From: Pseudomonadota bacterium
Lineage (GTDB): Bacteria > Pseudomonadota > Gammaproteobacteria > UBA5335
DNA: 64,000 nucleotides
Direction: 5' to 3'
Assembly (NCBI GenBank): GCA_002862435.1
Contig: PKDC01000052.1
Coordinates: 41,997-105,996 of the forward strand
The position numbers and the translations under genes are program-made. The notes below the pieces were generated by a model. That model had not been told where the DNA came from. It was given only the letters and a program-made list of their open reading frames with translations, and did no database searches. Shown here piece after piece: positions 54,953-61,014 of the stretch (within the stretch, counting starts at the first letter, position 1; each line of letters starts with the position of its first letter).

Positions 54953-56101
54953 ATGTCCAAAGAGAAGTCAGTGGCTCGGCAGGCTCTGGTGGTGCGCGCA
55001 CTACACACGACGCAGGGCGCTGGGCTCGACGTCTACGCCTTCTTCATCAAGGGCAGTGACATCGTTCGGGTGGCGGACATCTCACGCATCGAGAGGGACG
55101 CCACCGACATGCTCAAGGGCTTTCAGCGTCCGGAGATTCGCCAGCACGTCAAGGGCATCGTCGACTACCTCAACCAGGGTGCAGTGCTCTTCCCCAACGC
55201 CATCATCTTGGCGATGTCGCCCGACGTGAAGTTCGTTGCCTCACGAGGCAGTCGGCCGGAGGGAGATGCGAGGGTGTCGGAGAGCGGAACCCTCACCCTG
55301 CCCATCTACGACGAAGGGCAGCGTGTGGCGTGGATCGTCGACGGGCAGCAACGATCGATAGCGCTGTCCCAAGCGCAGCACAAAGATCTTCCCGTGCCCG
55401 TGATCGGTTTCGTGTCGGACAAACTGTCGGTGCAACGGGAACAGTTCATCTTGGTTAACAAGGCCAAGCCACTGCCGACCCGCCTCATCAACGAACTGCT
55501 GCCGGAAACGGCCGCGATCGTCCTGCCGCGCGACTTGGTGGCGCGGAAGGTACCAGCGGAACTTGTGAATCTGCTGAACCAAGACCCAGCGTCTCCATTC
55601 CATCGACTCGTGAAGCGTGCTTCAGACCGAGCCGCGTCAGGCGCGGTAGTGACCGACACTGCGCTCGTTTCGGTAATTAAAAACAGTCTCTCCAGTCCGT
55701 TGGGGGCTCTGGCACGGTTCAAGCCAGTCGGGAGAGAAGGCAGCGGAGACGTTGCGGGGATGTACCGCATCCTCATTACGTACTGGAGTGCAGTAAAGGC
55801 TGCATTTGCCGATGGCTGGGGCAAGGACCCCAAACACAGTCGTCTGATGCACTCGGCGGGGCTGCTTGCGATGGGGCTGCTGATGGACGCGATCTACGCG
55901 CGGGTTGCGCCGGATGCTGACGTCGCGACGGTGCAGCGAGAGATCGAGAAAGTGGCGCCGGCATGCCGGTGGACGAAGGGAACTTGGGAAACGCTGGGCC
56001 TGGCCTGGAACGAAATTCAGAACACGCCCCCGCACGTGAAGAAGCTGCAAGACGCGCTGGTGCGCGCCTATGCCGCCAGCAACCATCCCAAGAAGTCATG
56101 A
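54953..56101 (+). CDS. dpdB: DGQHR-domain protein, DpdB paralog 1
   Basis: 382-residue protein with the ParB-like DGQHR fold. The motif is IVDGQQRSIAL at residues 128-138; it also has LKGFQRPEIRQHVKGIVDYLNQGAVLFPNAIILAM (in two blocks, 54-88) and REQFILVNKAKPLPTRLINELLP, shared with the second paralog at 57390. In Salmonella, DpdB acts with DpdA to insert preQ0 into DNA and is thought to supply ATP-dependent guidance. Both ATG 54953 (GAGAG upstream) and GTG 54941 are possible; I chose the ATG. The stop overlaps the dpdA ATG by four bases. Confidence 0.8.
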   Translation: MSKEKSVARQALVVRALHTTQGAGLDVYAFFIKGSDIVRVADISRIERDATDMLKGFQRPEIRQHVKGIVDYLNQGAVLFPNAIILAMSPDVKFVASRGSRPEGDARVSESGTLTLPIYDEGQRVAWIVDGQQRSIALSQAQHKDLPVPVIGFVSDKLSVQREQFILVNKAKPLPTRLINELLPETAAIVLPRDLVARKVPAELVNLLNQDPASPFHRLVKRASDRAASGAVVTDTALVSVIKNSLSSPLGALARFKPVGREGSGDVAGMYRILITYWSAVKAAFADGWGKDPKHSRLMHSAGLLAMGLLMDAIYARVAPDADVATVQREIEKVAPACRWTKGTWETLGLAWNEIQNTPPHVKKLQDALVRAYAASNHPKKS

Positions 56102-57393
56102 AGTTCCTCTACTCAGACACTCAGGACTACGTCGACCCAGGGTACGACTTCCTCAACGATCGCAGCAGCCCGGGGCGCGAGCGCTACTGGTCCGATGTCT
56201 ATGCCCACGAGTTCATGCAACCGGCGCCGTACGACGGGCTGTTGGTGTCGATGAGCGCCGTGCGTCAAGCTACTGGAGTCGCTTCGTCCAAGGTCCGCTA
56301 CTCAACACGGGAAGAGCAACGATTGCTGCGCGACGGCGCCCGCAGGTTTCTTCGCTATGGTGGCCCACGCTTCAAGGACGCGATGCTGATGGGCGACTGC
56401 GGAGCCTTCGCATACGTCGAGCATCCGGTGCCGGCGTATTTGCCCGAAGAGGTCGTGGAGTTCTACACCGAGGCCGGATTCACCCACGGAGTGTCGCCGG
56501 ACCACATCATCTTCGACTGTGACCTAAGCAACCCGCCAGAGAAGGCCGTAGAGGCCGCCGTTCGGCAGCGTTTTGCAATCACGCTCGCCAATGCCGAGGC
56601 TTTCCTCGGACTGGTTAGGCGCGAAGGAATGCCGTTTGAGCCGCTAGGGCCGGTTCAGGGCTGGTCGCCGAAAAGCATGGCCGAAGCCGCCCACCGACTT
56701 GAGCGCATGGGCTACAGATACCTAGCGATAGGTGGCCTTGTTCCGCTTAAGGTAGACGCAATCAAATTAGTCCTCACGGCAATACGCGAGCGCATCAAGC
56801 CCGAAACAAAGATCCATCTGCTCGGGTTCGCGAAAGCAGACAGCATTCGAGAGTTCACCGACTTCGGCATTACCAGCTTCGACTCCACTTCACCTCTCAT
56901 CCGAGCGTTCAAGGACGAGAAGGCGAACTACTACAGCGAGGGGTCGGACGGCAAGCTTGCCTACTACACCGCCATTCGTATTCCACAAGCGATCGAGAAC
57001 GCGCGGCTGATGCAGGGCGTCAAGCGTGGCGCCTTCAGCGCAGAGGACCTACACCTGCGCGAGCGACGAGCACTCGATGAGATGCGTGCGTTCGACCGCG
57101 GCGCGTCTACAGTGGCTGCGACGCTGGACGCTGTGATGGACTATCACCAATTCCTGGTGCGCGGCGATGGCAACGGCGCGGAGCATCAAGACAAGGGGTT
57201 GGACAAGACGGCCGCGTTGGTCCAGCGCACGCTGGAACACCGACCTTGGAAAGAGTGCGGCTGCGATGTGTGCCGCAGCATCGGCGTTGAAGTGATCATC
57301 TTTCGGTCGAGCAACAGAAACAAGCGCCGTGGGTTCCACAACCTGGGCGTGTACCACCGCCACTTGCGCAAGACACTGGGAGAGGCCGCATGA
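56098..57393 (+). CDS. dpdA: DpdA, TGT-like DNA 7-deazaguanine transglycosylase
   Basis: 431-residue homologue of tRNA-guanine transglycosylase, the central enzyme of 7-deazaguanine DNA modification. It contains a TGT-type active site: LMGDCGAFAYV (D100; corresponds to the DSGG block), YLAIGGLVPLK (209-218; compare GGLAVGE), LLGFAK (241-246; compare LMGVG) and the nucleophile-type aspartate in SFDSTSPLIRAF (D262). The zinc site CGCDVC plus H414 (C387, C389, C392, H414) is intact. DpdA proteins exchange guanine in DNA for preQ0. It overlaps both DGQHR genes by four bases on each side, a compact operon. Confidence 0.88.
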   Translation: MKFLYSDTQDYVDPGYDFLNDRSSPGRERYWSDVYAHEFMQPAPYDGLLVSMSAVRQATGVASSKVRYSTREEQRLLRDGARRFLRYGGPRFKDAMLMGDCGAFAYVEHPVPAYLPEEVVEFYTEAGFTHGVSPDHIIFDCDLSNPPEKAVEAAVRQRFAITLANAEAFLGLVRREGMPFEPLGPVQGWSPKSMAEAAHRLERMGYRYLAIGGLVPLKVDAIKLVLTAIRERIKPETKIHLLGFAKADSIREFTDFGITSFDSTSPLIRAFKDEKANYYSEGSDGKLAYYTAIRIPQAIENARLMQGVKRGAFSAEDLHLRERRALDEMRAFDRGASTVAATLDAVMDYHQFLVRGDGNGAEHQDKGLDKTAALVQRTLEHRPWKECGCDVCRSIGVEVIIFRSSNRNKRRGFHNLGVYHRHLRKTLGEAA

Positions 57394-58469
57394 CCACTTA
57401 TAAATTCAAGGCCGTTCGGGCCCGACAAGCTTCAGGGCACGACGTGTTCGTGTTCGCCGCCCATCCGAGCGATGTCTTGTCATTCGCCGCGATCGAGCGA
57501 GTCTCACGCGCGGACGATGGGCAACTGAAGGGCTTTCAACGCCACCAGGTAGCGTCCCACATTCGCGACATCCGTGACTACCTGACACGCGACGATGCAC
57601 TCTTGCCGAACGCAGTCATTGTTGCGTTCATCGACGGCGTCAAAGTGAAAGACCTGGCCGACGGCGTCGTGCAGGTCGAGATCTCGGCACCGGACGGCGA
57701 GAAGCCTGGCTTCGTCGTCGACGGGCAGCAGAGGCTGACGGCGCTGTCCGGCATCGACAAGCCAAACTTTCAAGTGTTCGTGTCGGCCCTGGTCTGCAAG
57801 GACTACAACGAGTTGCGCCAGCAGTTCGTACTGATTAACAACACCCGCCCGTTGCCAAAGACACTGATCTACGAACTGCTGCCCAACGTGGAGGGTCTGC
57901 CGGAACGCTTCACGCAACGCAAGTTCTCCGCGCGCATCGTCGACCTGCTCAACTTCACGCGCGGCAGTTCATTGCATGGAGAAATCCGACAGCACACCAA
58001 TCCGACCGGTGTGATCAGCGATACGGCCATGCAGCGGCTGATCATGAACTCAGCCTCTGATGGCGCCATTCGTGATCTGGTGCAGTACGAGGACCGGGAC
58101 GCACGTGCGTTTCAGTTGGTGAGCGAGTTCTTCCATGCCGTGGCCACGGTCTATGGACCGGCATGGGCGGGCATGACGCCTCGGTTTTCGCGCTTGCGGC
58201 ACGGCGCCGGCATCGTCGCTATGGGCTTCGTGATGGACCACCTGTACAGCGTTGAGGGTGCGATTCAGCGGCATCAGTTTGAGCAGGGTCTGCGTCTGCT
58301 GGCGCCTTACACCGCGTGGACGAGCGGACAGTGGCAGCTTGAGGCATGGGACACAAGGCCATGGAACGGCATTCAGAACACGCCGAGTGATATCGACCTG
58401 CTGACCCGGTACCTGGTCAGCTCCCTCAAGAAGGCGCTGCGCAAGCCTCGCCGAGTTGCAAACGGGTGA
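57390..58469 (+). CDS. dpdB: DGQHR-domain protein, DpdB paralog 2
   Basis: 359-residue protein with the motif [13 protein letters not shown] at 108-120 and the same blocks as the first paralog: [53 protein letters not shown]. The two are clearly homologous but divergent, not a recent duplication. Standard Dpd loci have a single dpdB; a pair could form a heterodimer or serve different sequence targets (inference). The ATG overlaps the dpdA stop by four bases. Four bases separate its stop from queC. Confidence 0.8.
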   Translation: MTTYKFKAVRARQASGHDVFVFAAHPSDVLSFAAIERVSRADDGQLKGFQRHQVASHIRDIRDYLTRDDALLPNAVIVAFIDGVKVKDLADGVVQVEISAPDGEKPGFVVDGQQRLTALSGIDKPNFQVFVSALVCKDYNELRQQFVLINNTRPLPKTLIYELLPNVEGLPERFTQRKFSARIVDLLNFTRGSSLHGEIRQHTNPTGVISDTAMQRLIMNSASDGAIRDLVQYEDRDARAFQLVSEFFHAVATVYGPAWAGMTPRFSRLRHGAGIVAMGFVMDHLYSVEGAIQRHQFEQGLRLLAPYTAWTSGQWQLEAWDTRPWNGIQNTPSDIDLLTRYLVSSLKKALRKPRRVANG

Positions 58470-58473
58470 TGCG

Positions 58474-59178
58474 ATGGAACGCAAGGCACTGGTGCTCTTC
58501 TCCGGCGGGCAAGACTCCGCCACCTGTCTGGCATGGGCGTTGGAACGCTACGAGCATGTCGAGACGATCGGTTTCCACTACGGCCAACGGCATGCGGTGG
58601 AGCTCGACTGCCGCAAAGTAGTGCTTGCCCGATTGAAGGAGCAGTTCCCCGCCTGGGCTGCACGACTTGGCGCAGACCACATGCTGGATCTGGCGCTTCT
58701 TGGACAGATCAGCGACACGGCCCTCACGCAGGATCGGGAGATTGAGTTCAAGGAGTCCGGCCTTCCGTCCACCTTCGTGCCAGGTCGCAACTTGCTGTTC
58801 TTCACCTTTGCGTCAGCGATTGCTTATCGGCGAGGGTTGACGACGTTGATCGGTGGCATGTGCGAAACCGACTACTCGGGCTATCCAGATTGCCGAGACA
58901 ACACGCTCAAAGCTTTGCAGGTCGCGATGAGCCTGGGTCTGGATGCGCCGATGGTCGTAGAAACACCGCTCATGTGGCTGACCAAGGAGCAGACCTGGCG
59001 CCTGGCAGAGCAACTCGGTGGCAGCGCGCTGATCGAACTGATCCGAACCGAGACGCACACTTGCTACCTGGGCGACCACACGCGGCTGCATCGCTGGGGT
59101 TACGGCTGCGGACATTGCCCGGCATGTGAACTGCGCCGCACAGGCTATGAAGCCTTCACAAAGTCGGAGGCGGCATGA
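58474..59178 (+). CDS. queC: 7-cyano-7-deazaguanine (preQ0) synthase QueC
   Basis: 234-residue ATP-dependent enzyme that converts CDG (carboxydeazaguanine) to preQ0. The PP-loop is [17 protein letters not shown] (residues 8-24), [42 protein letters not shown] and the zinc site CGHCPAC with the preceding C (HTCYLGD...). The ATG at 58474 is used; a TTG at 58456 is less likely. In the island it should supply preQ0 for DNA rather than tRNA. Its stop overlaps the queD start by four bases. Confidence 0.95.
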   Translation: MERKALVLFSGGQDSATCLAWALERYEHVETIGFHYGQRHAVELDCRKVVLARLKEQFPAWAARLGADHMLDLALLGQISDTALTQDREIEFKESGLPSTFVPGRNLLFFTFASAIAYRRGLTTLIGGMCETDYSGYPDCRDNTLKALQVAMSLGLDAPMVVETPLMWLTKEQTWRLAEQLGGSALIELIRTETHTCYLGDHTRLHRWGYGCGHCPACELRRTGYEAFTKSEAA

Positions 59179-60284
59179 CTAGCGCCACGAACACTCTCGC
59201 GGTCCTTCATGCGGCCAGCAGCAGTTTTGAGGCCGCCCGGCATGTGGACGTCCTCCCGGTTGGCCATCGCTGCAGGGGAATGCACGGCCATGGATTCATG
59301 GCGACGGCGTATGCAGCGGTACCGGCCGACTGGGTGGCGTACGCGGGCGGAGAGGTGGCGGCGCTGCAGCGGCAGGTCGATCGATGCACCGGACTGCTGA
59401 CCTACAGTGTTCTCAACGAGCAAGTGGCTCAGCCTACGGACGAGAACCTGGCGCGCTGGATCCGCGCGCGCCTCGATGCACCGGGAATCGACCGTGTTGC
59501 GGTGCAGAGCACCCCAAACCAAGGTGTGGAGGTCGACGCGCGAGACCATGCGCACGTCTGGCGGCGCTACCGCTTTCAGGCTGCGCACCGCCTGCCGCAT
59601 GTGCCCCTCGAACACAAGTGCGGCCGCCTGCACGGGCACGGTTTCGAGGTGATCGTGCACGCCGACCAAGACCTCGCTGGCGCCGACTTGAGCATCGATT
59701 ACGACCAACTCGACGCGTTGTGGGCGCCGATTGGGGCGGAAGTCAACTACCGCTGTCTCAATGATGTAGCGGGACTCGAGAACCCAACCAGCGAGATGAT
59801 CTCGTCCTGGCTTTGGGAGCGACTGAAGCCAGCGTTACCGGCACTTTCGTGGGTGACTGTCTATGAAACGGCGTCGTGCGGAGCGACGTTCGATGGGTCG
59901 AACTACCGGATCTGGAAGGACTTCACCATTGACAGCGCGCTGCGGCACCGTCGCGCACCCACCAATGACCCCAGGCATGCCATACATGGCCATACGTACA
60001 CACTGCGCCTGCACCTGGGCGCGCCTATAGACCAGGTGATGGGTTGGACCGTCGACTTCGGGGATGTGAAGGCGGTATTCGATCCGATCTTCAAGTCGCT
60101 CGACCACCATCCGCTACACGAGCAAGCAGATCTGGCGGACGGCGACACGACGACCATTGCCCGATGGCTTCATGAGACTACGCGACGAGAGATTCCACAA
60201 CTCGTTCGACTCGATCTATTCGAGTCCGAGGGTTGCGGATCGCTGGTTGGCGTAGACCTTGGCGGACCGGCACTTCCCGTCTGA
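59175..60284 (+). CDS. queD: Triple-module QueD/6-pyruvoyl-tetrahydropterin synthase homologue
   Basis: 369 residues, three times the usual ~120. Three T-fold (PTPS) modules lie in tandem: module 1 (17-125), module 2 (132-240) and module 3 (246-360). Module 1 has Cys33 and HGH (37-39) but Arg22 where the first zinc His should be, and no LDH motif. Module 2 has the full zinc set (His138, His153, His155), Cys149 and Glu231, but reads VNYRCLND where LDHxxLND is usual. Module 3 lacks Cys and the first His but has VDFGDVK and LDHH (Asp310, His311) and Glu350. QueD makes 6-carboxy-tetrahydropterin from dihydroneopterin triphosphate. ATGA overlap with queC. Confidence 0.85.
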   Translation: MTSATNTLAVLHAASSSFEAARHVDVLPVGHRCRGMHGHGFMATAYAAVPADWVAYAGGEVAALQRQVDRCTGLLTYSVLNEQVAQPTDENLARWIRARLDAPGIDRVAVQSTPNQGVEVDARDHAHVWRRYRFQAAHRLPHVPLEHKCGRLHGHGFEVIVHADQDLAGADLSIDYDQLDALWAPIGAEVNYRCLNDVAGLENPTSEMISSWLWERLKPALPALSWVTVYETASCGATFDGSNYRIWKDFTIDSALRHRRAPTNDPRHAIHGHTYTLRLHLGAPIDQVMGWTVDFGDVKAVFDPIFKSLDHHPLHEQADLADGDTTTIARWLHETTRREIPQLVRLDLFESEGCGSLVGVDLGGPALPV

Positions 60285-60288
60285 TGTC

Positions 60289-60930
60289 ATGACATATTCA
60301 GTCAAGGAAGTGTTCTACACACTGCAGGGCGAAGGCATGCAGGCCGGAATGCCAGCAGTGTTCTGCCGCTTCGCGGGTTGCAACCTTTGGAGCGGGCGAG
60401 AGGAAGATCGGAGTGCGGCCGTGTGCCGCTTCTGCGACACTGATTTCGTCGGCGTAGACGGCACGCTTGGGGGCAAGTACGCCTCTGCCGCCGATCTGGC
60501 AGACCGCATTGTGTCGCTCTGGCCGGCAGAGGAGGACAGGTTTCGGCTGGTGGTCTTGACCGGTGGCGAACCTCTGCTGCAAGTCGATCGAGCACTCACT
60601 GACGCACTCCACACACAAGGCTTTCGCATCGCCGTTGAAACCAACGGTACGATCGAAGCTCCTGCAGGGATCGACTGGATCTGCGTGAGCCCCAAAGCCG
60701 GCGCACCGTGGGTACAAACCCATGGCAATGAACTCAAGCTGGTGTATCCGCAGCCCGGTCTGCTGCCGGACGACATAGACTGGTCGGCGACGCGCTTCGA
60801 GCACTGTCTGCTGCAGCCGATGGATGGCCCGCAGGTTGTGCAAGCCACAGAGGCTGCGATTGCATACTGCCAAGCGCACCCGCGATGGCGACTGTCGATA
60901 CAGACACACAAGATGTTGAGGATCCGCTAG
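60289..60930 (+). CDS. queE: 7-carboxy-7-deazaguanine synthase QueE
   Basis: 213-residue radical-SAM enzyme that converts 6-carboxy-tetrahydropterin to 7-carboxy-7-deazaguanine. The cluster motif is the E. coli-type CX14CX2C (CNLWSGREEDRSAAV then CRFC), rather than the CX3CX2C of other radical SAM enzymes. VLTGGEPLLQVD is the SAM-binding GGE block; VETNGTI and VSPKAGAPW follow. The ATG at 60289 lies four bases after queD; VKEVFYTLQGEG is the family N-terminus. With QueC and QueD completes preQ0 synthesis from the GTP-derived dihydroneopterin triphosphate; no folE is in the window. Confidence 0.94.
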   Translation: MTYSVKEVFYTLQGEGMQAGMPAVFCRFAGCNLWSGREEDRSAAVCRFCDTDFVGVDGTLGGKYASAADLADRIVSLWPAEEDRFRLVVLTGGEPLLQVDRALTDALHTQGFRIAVETNGTIEAPAGIDWICVSPKAGAPWVQTHGNELKLVYPQPGLLPDDIDWSATRFEHCLLQPMDGPQVVQATEAAIAYCQAHPRWRLSIQTHKMLRIR

Positions 60931-61014
60931 CTCACTGCGAAGGCAACTGTTCAGTACACCATTTAAAAGGTACGCTTGATAAAAGGCTGCTAACAGCAGA
61001 ATCGGGAGGCGTTT

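Noticed and set aside
58440-58474. preQ1/preQ0 riboswitch before queC
   Set aside because: Only four bases separate queC from the previous stop; no aptamer-like fold.
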